The translations under genes were made by a program, and so were the position numbers. This document shows, piece by piece, positions 25,429 to 32,953 of a stretch of 64,000 nt of DNA (its first letter is position 1; the number at the start of each line of letters is the position of its first letter). Location: positions 4,206-68,205 of the forward strand of contig JBBDJB010000053.1 of the NCBI GenBank assembly GCA_040880125.1, written 5' to 3'. Origin of the DNA: JBBDJB01 sp040880125. Lineage in GTDB: Bacteria; Planctomycetota; Planctomycetia; Pirellulales; JBBDJB01. The notes under the pieces are model-generated. The model made no database searches. It worked only from the letters and a program-made list of their open reading frames with translations, and was not told where the DNA came from.

Positions 25429-25746
25429 ATGGCCGAGTTTGTCCCCGTAGCCAATACGTCGGAGGTGCCCGACCCCGGCACGCTGCTGGTCGAAGTCGAC
25501 GAGCGGCTGGTCGTAATCATTCACGCGGCCGGGCACTTTTATGCTCTGGACGACGTCTGCACGCACGACGGTGGGCCGCTCAGCGACGGCGCGGTCGACG
25601 ACTACACGATCGCCTGCCCGCGTCACGGGGCGAAGTTCGACGTCCGCAACGGTGCGGCCCTGACGATGCCGGCCACGCAGCCGACGGTCGCCCACGAGGT
25701 AAAGGTCGAGGGCGACATGGTGCTGGTAAAACTCAACGAAGCGTAG
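25429..25746 (+). CDS. Rieske [2Fe-2S] ferredoxin-like protein
   Basis: This 105-residue soluble protein has one Rieske domain. The cluster ligands are in DVCTHDGGPLSDG (C, H) and IACPRHGAKFDV (C, H), and the pattern CTH/CPRH matches the ferredoxin components of NirD and BphA3-type systems. It has no signal peptide or membrane helix, so it acts in the cytoplasm as an electron carrier or cofactor protein. It is placed between sufD and sufT on the same strand, a linkage known in several bacterial phyla, so it may serve or be matured by the Suf system. The redox partner is unknown. Confidence 0.93.
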   Translation: MAEFVPVANTSEVPDPGTLLVEVDERLVVIIHAAGHFYALDDVCTHDGGPLSDGAVDDYTIACPRHGAKFDVRNGAALTMPATQPTVAHEVKVEGDMVLVKLNEA

Positions 25747-25886
25747 CAGCCCGTTGAAGTATTCGACGGGCTGTGTCATCGCGGGATGCGATGAACAAAC
25801 TAGCGACGCTAGTTTGCGAGCCGTGCGGAGCTTGGCTCCGCACTTGGCGAGAGTTGAAAAATGCCACGATGGCATTTTTCAACGGA
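25747..25886. repeat. Five consecutive hairpins with a closing stem
   Basis: Five inverted repeats tile this gap: cagcccgt/acgggctg (25747-25773, extended by a wobble and gaa/ttc), tcatcgc/gcgatga (25776-25794), caaactagc/gctagtttg (25796-25816), gtgcggagc/gctccgcac (25823-25843) and a 14-bp stem gttgaaaaatgcca/tggcatttttcaac (25853-25883). In addition, ccgttgaa (25751-25758) can pair with ttcaacgg (25879-25886), closing the whole unit into a multi-branched fold as an alternative to hairpins 1 and 5. Arms are perfect except the first. It lies between the Rieske and sufT genes. Confidence 0.8.
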
Positions 25887-25905
25887 CCAATAGGAGGAAG
25901 CAGCG

Positions 25906-26220
25906 ATGGCACTTGCCGAAGATCAAGTCCGGGAGTCGCTCAAGCAGGTGATCGACCCCGAGTTGTTCGTGAACATCGTCGACCTGGGGTTGATCTACAC
26001 AGTCCAGATCGAAGAAGCCGGCGACAAGTCGAACGTCACGGTCGAGATGACGATGACCAGCCCGGCTTGCCCCGCCGGCCCGCAGCTTCTCAGCCAATCG
26101 AAAGATGCGGTTTCCCGGATGGAAGGCGCCGGCGAGGTCGACATCAAGCTGGTGATGGACCCACCCTGGACGCCCGACCGCATGACCGAAGACGCCAAGG
26201 ACCAGTTGGGCATCTTTTAG
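25906..26220 (+). CDS. sufT: SufT-like metal-sulfur cluster assembly factor (DUF59/MIP18)
   Basis: This 104-residue single-domain protein belongs to the family that helps mature Fe-S proteins (SufT, PaaD, human CIA2). It starts with LKQVIDPELFVNIVDLGLIYTV, the DPE motif of the family, and has the conserved MTSPACPAGP cysteine and DPPWTPDRM near the end. An excellent AGGAGG site precedes the ATG. It closes the suf series and lies about 35 bp before the methanofuran-type genes, so read-through is possible. A paralogous role in phenylacetate oxygenase assembly (PaaD) is less likely because no paa gene is near. Confidence 0.92.
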   Translation: MALAEDQVRESLKQVIDPELFVNIVDLGLIYTVQIEEAGDKSNVTVEMTMTSPACPAGPQLLSQSKDAVSRMEGAGEVDIKLVMDPPWTPDRMTEDAKDQLGIF

Positions 26221-26254
26221 TCGGCGGCGACTGCATCACGTCAGGACCGCTGCC

Positions 26255-27361
26255 GTGCGGATCTTTCTCTACGAGTTCATCACCGGCGGCGGCCTGCTTG
26301 CCGATCCGGATCCGTTCCCGGCATCGCTTCTGGCCGAAGGGCTGGCCATGCTCACGGCCCTGGCGGCCGACTTGGCGGCAATTCCGCACGTCCAGGTGGC
26401 GGTGATGCGCGACCACCGCGTCACGCAATCGCGCACTGCCGACCAGAGAAGAGGAACCCGTACTCCGTTGGCCGTGACGCGCGACCAGAGCGTCGCGTTT
26501 GCAGACACCACTCCCGCGGTTCACAGTCACCTCGTCCACGATCCGGGCCAAGAGCCAGAAATCTTCGAACGCCTCGTCTGTGCGTCGGATGCCGCGATCC
26601 TGATCGCGCCGGAGTTTGACGGGCACCTCCAAATGCGCGCTGCTCAGGCTGAGCAAGTCGGTATCCAATTGCTCTCACCCGGCTCGCATACAATAGCCCT
26701 GTGCGCCGACAAGCATCGCACCGCGCGCCACTTGGCCGCCCACGACGTACCGGTCCCACCGGGTCGCCTCATCGAGCCGGGCCAGCCGCTGCCGCCCGAC
26801 TTCACTTACCCGGCCGTGCTCAAGCCGGTCGACGGTGCCGGCTCACTCGGCGTGCGGCGTATTGAAAGCCCGGACGATTGGAACCAGCAATCCCATCGCG
26901 ACCGCGATCGCCCACATCGCCTGGAGCGATTCCAACCCGGCCTGCCGGCCAGCGTGGCCGTGCTATGCGGCCCCGGCGATCCGCTTCCCCTGCCTGCCTG
27001 CCGGCAGCGGCTTTCCGAGGAAGGTCAGTTTCGCTATCTCGGCGGCTCGCTGCCGCTCTCAGACGATCTCGACCGCCGCGCCCGCCGGCTTGCGACGCGT
27101 GCCGTCGCGACGCTCGGCGATGTGCGCGGCTACATCGGCGTCGACCTGGTGCTGGGAGATGTTCCGGACGGTGCAGCCGACGTCGTCATCGAAATCAACC
27201 CCCGCCTGACCACTTCGTACGTCGGCCTGCGTGCCGCCACGGATCACAACCTGGCCGAAGCGATGCTGGCCGCGATCGCCGGCCGTCCGCCGGCGTTGTC
27301 GTTTCCTGGGCTTCCAGTACAATTCGACGCCGACGGCACGATCCACGCATCTTTTCCTTAG
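26255..27361 (+). CDS. mfnD: ATP-grasp ligase, MfnD-like (tyramine-glutamate ligase family)
   Basis: This 368-residue ATP-grasp enzyme starts with GTG (MRIFLYEFITGGGLL), the N-terminus typical of archaeal tyramine-glutamate ligases and of ATP-grasp proteins in bacterial C1 clusters. The ATP-binding lysine region is FTYPAVLKPVDGAGSLGVRRI and the metal-binding region is VIEINPRLTTSYVGLR. CADKHRTARHL is the usual entry to the ATP-grasp fold. Two following genes belong to the other methanofuran families MfnF and MfnE, so formation of a glutamyl-tyramine unit of (methyl)ofuran is inferred mainly from context. The stop is 14 bp before the next start. Confidence 0.75.
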   Translation: MRIFLYEFITGGGLLADPDPFPASLLAEGLAMLTALAADLAAIPHVQVAVMRDHRVTQSRTADQRRGTRTPLAVTRDQSVAFADTTPAVHSHLVHDPGQEPEIFERLVCASDAAILIAPEFDGHLQMRAAQAEQVGIQLLSPGSHTIALCADKHRTARHLAAHDVPVPPGRLIEPGQPLPPDFTYPAVLKPVDGAGSLGVRRIESPDDWNQQSHRDRDRPHRLERFQPGLPASVAVLCGPGDPLPLPACRQRLSEEGQFRYLGGSLPLSDDLDRRARRLATRAVATLGDVRGYIGVDLVLGDVPDGAADVVIEINPRLTTSYVGLRAATDHNLAEAMLAAIAGRPPALSFPGLPVQFDADGTIHASFP

Positions 27362-27375
27362 AACGCCGCGCCCCG

Positions 27376-28386
27376 ATGAACTGGCTCGCACTCGACATCG
27401 GCGGCGCGAACATCAAGGCCGCCGACGGCGCCGGCTATGCCCAGTCGATCGAGTTCCCCCTCTGGCAGCAACCGGAGAAGCTCTCCGAAGCGTTGCGCTC
27501 GCTGTTAATGGCCGCTCCGCCGCGCGACCGCCTGGCCGTCACCATGACGGGCGAACTGGCCGATTGCTTCAGCACCAAGGCCGAAGGCGTGGCCGCGATC
27601 ATCGCCGCTGCACAATCGGCCGCCGGCGAGACACCGCTCTCGATCTACCGTAGCGACGGCCGCCTGGTTCCGCCGGCGAAAGCACTCCAGTCGCCGCTGC
27701 ACGTGGCCGCCGTCAACTGGCACGCGCTGGCCTCGTTCGCCTGCCGGTTACTGAAATCCTCGGCCGGCATGCTCATCGACATCGGCTCGACGACCAGCGA
27801 TATCATCCCGCTTACCAAACGCGGCCCGGTGGCCGAAGGTATCTGCGATCCCGACCGGCTGATGCTCGGCGAGCTTGTCTACACCGGCGTGGTGCGCAGC
27901 CCGGTGTGCGCGGTGACGGGGGTGCTGCCGTGGCGGGGCTCGCCGTGCCCCACCGCCGCGGAGGTGTTCGCCACCACGGCCGACGCCTATCTGATCCTCG
28001 GCGATTTGCCGGAAGACGAATCGGCGACTTATACCGCCGACGGCCGCGCGATGACGCGCAGCTTCGCCCACGACCGCCTGGCCCGCAGCATCTGCGCGGA
28101 CCGGGACCTGTTCGACGAGGCCGACGCCCGGGCGGCGGCCGATGCGATCGAACGCGCGCAACTGGCAAAGCTAGGCGTGGCGGCCTGCCGCGTCTCGGAG
28201 CGGCTCGGCGAACCGGTCGAAACGATGATCCTCGGCGGCCAGGGGGAGTTCCTCGCGCGGCGGCTGCTCAAACGGCTGAGCTGGACCGCCGATGTCGTCT
28301 CCCTGGCCGAAGAATTTGGCGAACGTGTCAGCCGGTGCGCTCCGGCGCACGCCCTGGCGGTGCTCGCGCGGGAGCACGCACAGTGA
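27376..28386 (+). CDS. mfnF: H4MPT-linked C1 transfer protein, MfnF-like (hydantoinase/oxoprolinase fold)
   Basis: This 336-residue ASKHA-fold protein has LALDIGGANIKAADGAG as its first phosphate loop and MLIDIGSTTSDIIPL as the second, exactly as in the family annotated as H4MPT-linked C1 transfer pathway protein; the archaeal member MfnF joins the aminomethylfuran and glutamyl-tyramine parts of methanofuran. MILGGQGEFLARRLL supplies the adenosine motif. I chose the ATG at 27376, since the open frame upstream (from 26878) overlaps mfnD entirely. Its stop overlaps the next start as GTGA. The exact bacterial product (methylofuran variant) is not deducible. Confidence 0.82.
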   Translation: MNWLALDIGGANIKAADGAGYAQSIEFPLWQQPEKLSEALRSLLMAAPPRDRLAVTMTGELADCFSTKAEGVAAIIAAAQSAAGETPLSIYRSDGRLVPPAKALQSPLHVAAVNWHALASFACRLLKSSAGMLIDIGSTTSDIIPLTKRGPVAEGICDPDRLMLGELVYTGVVRSPVCAVTGVLPWRGSPCPTAAEVFATTADAYLILGDLPEDESATYTADGRAMTRSFAHDRLARSICADRDLFDEADARAAADAIERAQLAKLGVAACRVSERLGEPVETMILGGQGEFLARRLLKRLSWTADVVSLAEEFGERVSRCAPAHALAVLAREHAQ

Positions 28387-29018
28387 CCGCGCGGCTGCCA
28401 CGCCACGTCGTCAAGCTCGGCGGCAGTCTGCTGGCGGCGGACGACCTGATGATTCGCTTGCGCGAGTGGCTTGCGGCCGAGCCGGCGGCACAACGGGTGG
28501 TCGTTGTCGGCGGTGGAGCATTGGTCGACGAGTTTCGCGTGCTCGATCGCCGCCACCGGCTGGACGAGCGCGCGGCGCATTGGATGTGCGTCGACCTGAT
28601 GACGGTTACCTCACGTGTCGTGGCATCTCTACTGCCGGAGGCGGTGGTGACCAGCGACTTGGCCGATCTTCACGATCGCGACAGGAAATCAGAGGTGATC
28701 ATCTTCGACGCCGCCGACTTCCTGCGGCATGAAGAGCCGCGGCTGCCCGGCACGCGGTTAGCCGAAAGCTGGGACGTCACGAGCGACTCGATCGCCGCCC
28801 GCCTGGCCGTGGTGTTGGCCGCGGAAGAACTGGTGCTGCTCAAGTCGGCATTGCCACCGTCGGGCTGCGATGTCGCGGCACTGGCCGAGTTCGGCTACGT
28901 CGACCGCTTCTTCCCGCGACTGTGGGACGAGTTACCGCCGGTCCGCTGCGTCAACCTGCTCGATGCAGCGTTTATTGAAGCGTTTCTGGGCGAGCGGGGG
29001 ACGTCAAACGATGCATGA
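28383..29018 (+). CDS. mfnE: Amino acid kinase family protein, MfnE-like
   Basis: This 211-residue protein has the amino acid kinase fold: RHVVKLGGSLLAADDLM is the phosphate-binding N-terminus, VVVVGGGALVDEFR the second glycine loop and ESWDVTSDSIAARLAVVL the family's ATP-site segment. In the methanofuran pathway MfnE phosphorylates aminomethylfuran phosphate to the diphosphate used by MfnF, and relatives occur in bacterial C1 gene clusters. The GTG start overlaps the preceding stop by 4 nt; a longer reading in the same frame would lie antiparallel in meaning inside mfnF and is rejected. Together the three genes form a translationally coupled unit. Confidence 0.8.
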   Translation: MTARLPRHVVKLGGSLLAADDLMIRLREWLAAEPAAQRVVVVGGGALVDEFRVLDRRHRLDERAAHWMCVDLMTVTSRVVASLLPEAVVTSDLADLHDRDRKSEVIIFDAADFLRHEEPRLPGTRLAESWDVTSDSIAARLAVVLAAEELVLLKSALPPSGCDVAALAEFGYVDRFFPRLWDELPPVRCVNLLDAAFIEAFLGERGTSNDA

Positions 29019-29037
29019 CGGCAGGCAGTCGTATGGT

Positions 29038-29196
29038 GGCACAGACATTCCTGTCTGTGCGTCTTACTCCCTCTCCCTTTCAGGGAGAGGGCCGGGGAGA
29101 GGGTGTAGCTGAACTGGCAACAGTTCAGCCGACTCCTGTGCGGATCTGAATTCTTGCGAATTCAGCGACTAACTCACAGACAGGAATGTCTGTGCC
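29038..29196. repeat. Composite hairpin element B-A-C-C'-B flanked by inverted B copies
   Basis: In order: B (29038-29060, arms cacagaca/tgtctgtg), A (29065-29103, ccctctccct/agggagaggg plus a second ggggagaggg), C (29108-29129, gctgaactg/cagttcagc), C' (29146-29165, ctgaattc/gaattcag) and a second B (29175-29196) in opposite orientation. The whole 159-bp block looks like a small non-coding element with terminal inverted repeats and fills the gap between the convergent mfnE and thiG genes. Confidence 0.8.
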
Positions 29197-29211
29197 ACCA
29201 TTCCGCGAAAC

Positions 29212-30048
29212 TCACCGCGGCAGCGGCGCGATTCGCCCATCGTCGGGGCTGCTGGCGGTAGCGTACAATCGCCGGGGAATGCGGCCGGCGCGGTAAGCCA
29301 GCCGCCCGGCTTCCACGGCGTGCTTCATCGCGCTGGCCATGCTCAGCGGATCGCCGGCGTGCGCGATGCCCGTGTTCAGCAGCACGCCGTCCACGCCGAG
29401 CTCCATTGCGAAGGTCACGTCGCTCGCCGTGCCCACGCCCGCATCGACGATCACCGGGTAGTCCGGGTCGCCGTCCTTCAGGTACTCCAGGCAGATACGG
29501 ATGTTGTTGGGGTTGAGAACCCCCTGCCCCGAACCGATCGGGCTGCCGGCTGGCATGACGGACGTCGCCCCCGCCTCCTTCAGCCGCCGCGCAATGATCG
29601 GATCGTCGGTCGTGTAGCACAGCACTTGAAAACCCTCGGCGACCAGCTTCTCGGTCGCTGCGAGCGTGGCGACCGGATCGGGCAGCAGCGTCTTGGTGTC
29701 GCTGAGCACCTCCAGCTTGACCCAGTCCTCGCCGGGGTTTTCCAGCCCTTGCAGTATCTCGCGCCCCAGCCGCGCCACCCGCACGGCATCTTCGGCCGTA
29801 AAACAGCCGGCCGTGTTGGGCAGCAGTGTATAGCGCGAGGTGTCGACGAAATCGAGCAGGTTGTTCCCCGCCGCGTCGATCAACCGCTCCCGGCGCACCG
29901 CGACGGTGATGCAGTCGGTGCCGGACCGCTCCAGGGCCTCGGCCATTAGCGCATAGCTGGCGTACTTGCCGGTCCCGACGATCAGGCGGCTGGACAATGT
30001 GTGCGTGCCGACTTGCAGCCGGGCGTCCGTCGTCAGGTCGATAGCCAT
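29212..30048 (-). CDS. thiG: Thiazole synthase
   Basis: This 278-residue TIM-barrel enzyme forms the thiazole phosphate ring of thiamine from deoxyxylulose phosphate, dehydroglycine and the thiocarboxylate of ThiS. Signatures are SSRLIVGTGKYASYALMAEA, the Schiff-base lysine in DWVKLEVLSDTKTLLPDP, PAGSPIGSGQGVLNPNNIRI and PVIVDAGVGTASDVTFAMELG with GVLLNTGIAHAGDP as the phosphate site. It starts 7 bp after thiS. The C-terminal 15 residues are a proline/arginine-rich tail outside the conserved fold. I looked for a TPP riboswitch upstream of thiS and did not find the THI-box sequence. Confidence 0.97.
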   Translation of the reverse strand: MAIDLTTDARLQVGTHTLSSRLIVGTGKYASYALMAEALERSGTDCITVAVRRERLIDAAGNNLLDFVDTSRYTLLPNTAGCFTAEDAVRVARLGREILQGLENPGEDWVKLEVLSDTKTLLPDPVATLAATEKLVAEGFQVLCYTTDDPIIARRLKEAGATSVMPAGSPIGSGQGVLNPNNIRICLEYLKDGDPDYPVIVDAGVGTASDVTFAMELGVDGVLLNTGIAHAGDPLSMASAMKHAVEAGRLAYRAGRIPRRLYATASSPDDGRIAPLPR

Positions 30049-30055
30049 CGTGCGG

Positions 30056-30256
30056 CTAACCTCCTCCTACCAGTGTCACCACTTCCAAGCGATCGCCCTC
30101 GCTGAGCATCCGCTCGCCGTGCGTGGCGCGGGGAACCAACTCGTGATTCACTTCCACCGCCACGTGGCGCGGATCGCGGCCCAGCTCCGCCAACAGCGCG
30201 GCGACGCTCGTGCCCGGCTCGATCTCGCGCGGCTCGTCGTTGATGGTGACTTGCAA
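30056..30256 (-). CDS. thiS: Sulfur carrier protein ThiS
   Basis: This 66-residue ubiquitin-like carrier ends in LVGGG, giving the C-terminal Gly-Gly that is adenylated and thiocarboxylated before sulfur transfer to ThiG. The beta-grasp pattern MQVTINDEPREIEPGTSVAALL is typical. The start appears to be TTG at 30256 with a modest GAG-containing site; no nearby ATG or GTG gives a family-like N-terminus. It is the first gene of the thiS-thiG pair and is divergent from the VOC gene. ThiF and the cysteine desulfurase must be elsewhere. Confidence 0.88.
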   Translation of the reverse strand: MQVTINDEPREIEPGTSVAALLAELGRDPRHVAVEVNHELVPRATHGERMLSEGDRLEVVTLVGGG

Positions 30257-30446
30257 TTGCGGCTCTTTCGCGCAAGACGAAGAGAAAACCGCATTTTACG
30301 GCCCACGCTGCGCTTCGCAAAGTGGCCACCCGTGGCGGAATCTCGCCCGGGCGCTCCCGCCGCTGGACAGCGCCACCGGCGCCAGGGCAAAATCAGCCGT
30401 CACATTTCCCGATCACATTGCAATAGGTCAACAAAAGGAGTCCGTC

Positions 30447-30824
30447 ATGGGCAGCCCCACCTCTGGCAACCGCGTGGTGTGGTTCGATATTCCGTGCCTC
30501 GATCTGGATCGGGCCATCGCCTTCTATTCGGCGGTGCTGGGCCTGGAGGTGGCGAAACACGAGGAGTCCGGCTTCAGCATGGGCTTGCTGCCGCACGAAG
30601 GCGACGCGGTCGGCGGCTGCCTCGTCGCCTTGCCGGACTACTCCCCGTCCGACAGCGGAATACTCATCTATCTGAACTGCAACGGCCGCCTGGACGAGGC
30701 CGAAGCGGCGGTCGCCGGCGCCGGCGGCGCGGTGCTCGAGCCAAAACACTCCATCGGACCGTATGGCCACCGCGTGCTGGTCCGGGACAGCGAAGGCAAT
30801 CGCGTGGCCCTGCATTCGATGTGA
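30447..30824 (+). CDS. VOC (glyoxalase/bleomycin resistance) superfamily protein
   Basis: This 125-residue single-domain protein of paired betaalphabetabetabeta modules begins with NRVVWFDIPCLDLDRAIAFYSAVLGLEV and ends with IGPYGHRVLVRDSEGNRVALHS, a pattern of VOC proteins annotated as PhnB/glyoxalase-like. Potential metal ligands (H and E) are few: E in HKEESG-like KHEESGF and H in the final segment. A strong AAAAGGAG site precedes the ATG at 30447, so the long open frame upstream is not part of it. The substrate is unknown and it stands alone. Confidence 0.88.
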   Translation: MGSPTSGNRVVWFDIPCLDLDRAIAFYSAVLGLEVAKHEESGFSMGLLPHEGDAVGGCLVALPDYSPSDSGILIYLNCNGRLDEAEAAVAGAGGAVLEPKHSIGPYGHRVLVRDSEGNRVALHSM

Positions 30825-31041
30825 TCGGCGTCCGCCGGGTGGACCCAGAAATCGAATTCAAGCAGAGCGAACACCGTTTCATTGGACAATCGTGGGGCTT
30901 CCCCCGAAAATCGAGTCCGATTGGACATCCCGCTAGGGTGAAGACCCTGCTGGTGAAAGGCCGAGCCGCATTGGCGGGCGCGCGGATCGCCGGTGCTGCC
31001 CGTACGCACGCCCTTTGTTACTCCCTGACGCGAGGCACTTC

Positions 31042-32475
31042 ATGAAGTCACCGCTGATCTGCTTAATCTCCGCTTTCGCACTGGTATTCATCTCGGCGTC
31101 GGCCTTCGCGGCCGACGATCGTCCGAACATCATTCTGGTCATGGCCGACGACCAGGGCTGGGGCGATATGGCCTACAACGGCCACCCGACGGTCAAGACG
31201 CCGAACTTCGATGCGGCCGCCGCGGAGGGCCTGCGATTTGACCGCTTCTACGCAGCCGCTCCGGTCTGCTCGCCCACCCGGGCCAGCGTCATGACCGGCC
31301 GGCATCCCAACCGCATGGGCGTGTTCCAATGGGGCTACCCAATCCGGCCACAGGAGATCACCGTCGCCGAGGCCCTGCAGTCGGCCGGTTACGCCACCGG
31401 CCACTTCGGCAAGTGGCACCTCGGCTCGGTGCGTATCGCTAGCCCGGTGCATCCCGGCAACAGCGGCTTCGACCATTGGATCAGTGCTCCGAACTTCTTC
31501 GACAACAGCCCCATCCTTTCGCGCGAAGGAACCGCCGAGCAGTTTCGCGGCGAAAGCTCCATGGTCACGGTCGACGTGGCACTTCAGTGGATCAACGCCC
31601 AAGCTCAGTCGGATCGGCCGTTTTTCGCCGTCGTCTGGTTCGGCTCGCCTCACAATCCACATCGGGCCATTCCGCGCGACCGAGCGCTGTACGAGGATCA
31701 GCCGCCCGCCATGCAAAACTTCCTGGGCGAGATCACCGGGATGGATCGGGCGTTCGGCCGGCTGCGCGACGCCCTCTCCGAGCTGGGTATCCGCGACAAA
31801 ACGCTCCTCTGGTATTGCAGCGACAACGGCGCGCTACCCCGGGTCGGCTCCACCGGCGGCCGCCGCGGCAACAAGGGACAAGTCTACGAAGGGGGCCTGT
31901 TAGTGCCGGCGATCCTGGAGTGGCCAGGCCGCATTGCCCAGCCGCGGCAAACCGACGCGCCCTGCAACACCAGCGACATCTTCCCGACCTTGCTCCAGAT
32001 CGCCGGGGTCGAACCGTCGCAGCGCGAGCTGGACGGAGTGAGTCTTGTGCCGCTCGTCGAGGGGAAGACGCAAACGCGGCCGCGGCCGATGGGCTTTTGG
32101 GATTATCGCATCGGTGGTATTTCCACGCCTTCGGCCCAGTGGATGGGTGAGCTGCTCGCCGCCCAGCAACAGGGCCGCGATCTTCCCCCTTACGAAGCCA
32201 GCCGCCGCGCGGCCGAACTGCCCGAGCCTCCGCACCCGACGGATAGCTTTCCCGGTCACTCGGCGTGGATCGACGGCCAATGGAAGCTGCACCGCATCCA
32301 AAGCCAGCAGGGCGGCGTTCGGTGGGAGCTGTACAACCTGGCCGACGATCCCAACGAGCAGAACAACCGGGTCCCGCAGGAAAGTGACCGCGTCGAGCGG
32401 ATGCGCGAAGGGCTGCGGACGTGGCTCGTGTCGGTCGTGAACAGCCTCAATGGTGAGGACTACGAGCGCCAATGA
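31042..32475 (+). CDS. Secreted sulfatase (arylsulfatase A-like)
   Basis: This 477-residue type I sulfatase removes sulfate esters from a polysaccharide or aryl compound. It has a signal peptide (LICLISAFALVFISASAFA) and the metal-binding start RPNIILVMADDQGWGDM. The formylglycine site is PVCSPTRASVMTGR (C-x-P-x-R, cysteine near residue 75), followed by GKWHLG. The C-terminal WYCSDNGALPR gives the second metal-site residues. The ATG at 31042 has GAGG in front. A second sulfatase of another subfamily lies 480 bp downstream on the same strand, a common planctomycete arrangement for sulfated glycan use. Confidence 0.95.
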   Translation: MKSPLICLISAFALVFISASAFAADDRPNIILVMADDQGWGDMAYNGHPTVKTPNFDAAAAEGLRFDRFYAAAPVCSPTRASVMTGRHPNRMGVFQWGYPIRPQEITVAEALQSAGYATGHFGKWHLGSVRIASPVHPGNSGFDHWISAPNFFDNSPILSREGTAEQFRGESSMVTVDVALQWINAQAQSDRPFFAVVWFGSPHNPHRAIPRDRALYEDQPPAMQNFLGEITGMDRAFGRLRDALSELGIRDKTLLWYCSDNGALPRVGSTGGRRGNKGQVYEGGLLVPAILEWPGRIAQPRQTDAPCNTSDIFPTLLQIAGVEPSQRELDGVSLVPLVEGKTQTRPRPMGFWDYRIGGISTPSAQWMGELLAAQQQGRDLPPYEASRRAAELPEPPHPTDSFPGHSAWIDGQWKLHRIQSQQGGVRWELYNLADDPNEQNNRVPQESDRVERMREGLRTWLVSVVNSLNGEDYERQ

Positions 32476-32953
32476 CGCCGTGCTTGAGGAAGTGGCTGTG
32501 CCAGCCGATGGCGGGCTCGGCCTCCGAATAAAATGTCAAAAAAGAACTTGCTTTTCGACCCTCGGACGGTAGAATCAATCGCTGGGCAAGCGGCCAAGAT
32601 CGCAGTCATTCACCATAAAAATAGCATTTTCGCCCCATGGCGGCATTTTGGCCGCTCGCTGCCAGTCCGGGGGGTGATTTTGTGGTTTACGTCCATAAAT
32701 GAACACTGGTCGGCGGAGGTGACTGCCACAGACGACCCGACTATTTCAACACAGCGGAAAACCGGCCGTTGCAAAAAGGTGCCAGTTCGCCCTACTGGCG
32801 CCGTGTGGGGAAGCTGAATTTTTCAACGAACATGGGGCCCCCCCTTAAGGGCGCGTTGCAAAAAAGGCGGCCCAGCACGCTCCCGCTCCCCCACCGGGAG
32901 GCGGCTGGCGTGAGGGGTAGCTGAACCGGGAAACCGTGCCACGCGAGACCACG
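32476..32953. other. 478-bp gap between the sulfatases, degenerate repeat material
   Basis: No convincing gene. The first two-thirds is AT-richer than the rest of the window. Two stretches, ggccgttgcaaaaaggtg and gcgcgttgcaaaaaaggcg, are similar to each other, and gaatttttcaacgaac resembles one arm of the five-hairpin element at 25853. Around 32875-32920 there is a decayed family-A-like unit (ctcccgctcccccaccgggagg). A 94-codon frame at 32533-32817 has no protein-like pattern. It reads as a graveyard of mobile repeats. Confidence 0.5.

Noticed and set aside
26878..27375. Longer version of the MfnF-like protein starting at 26878
   Set aside because: The upstream extension overlaps the MfnD-like gene throughout and lacks protein character; the family begins at the ATG at 27376.
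27906..28382. Longer version of the MfnE-like protein starting at 27906
   Set aside because: The added part overlaps the MfnF-like gene in another frame and is Arg/Gly/Pro-rich shadow sequence; the GTG at 28383 gives the family N-terminus.
30257..30446. TPP riboswitch upstream of thiS-thiG
   Set aside because: Neither a CTGAGA box nor the conserved 3' THI-box sequence could be found on the minus strand of this gap.
32533..32817. 94-codon frame between the sulfatases
   Set aside because: No ribosome-binding site of note, no protein-like pattern, and it lies in a patch of degenerate repeats.
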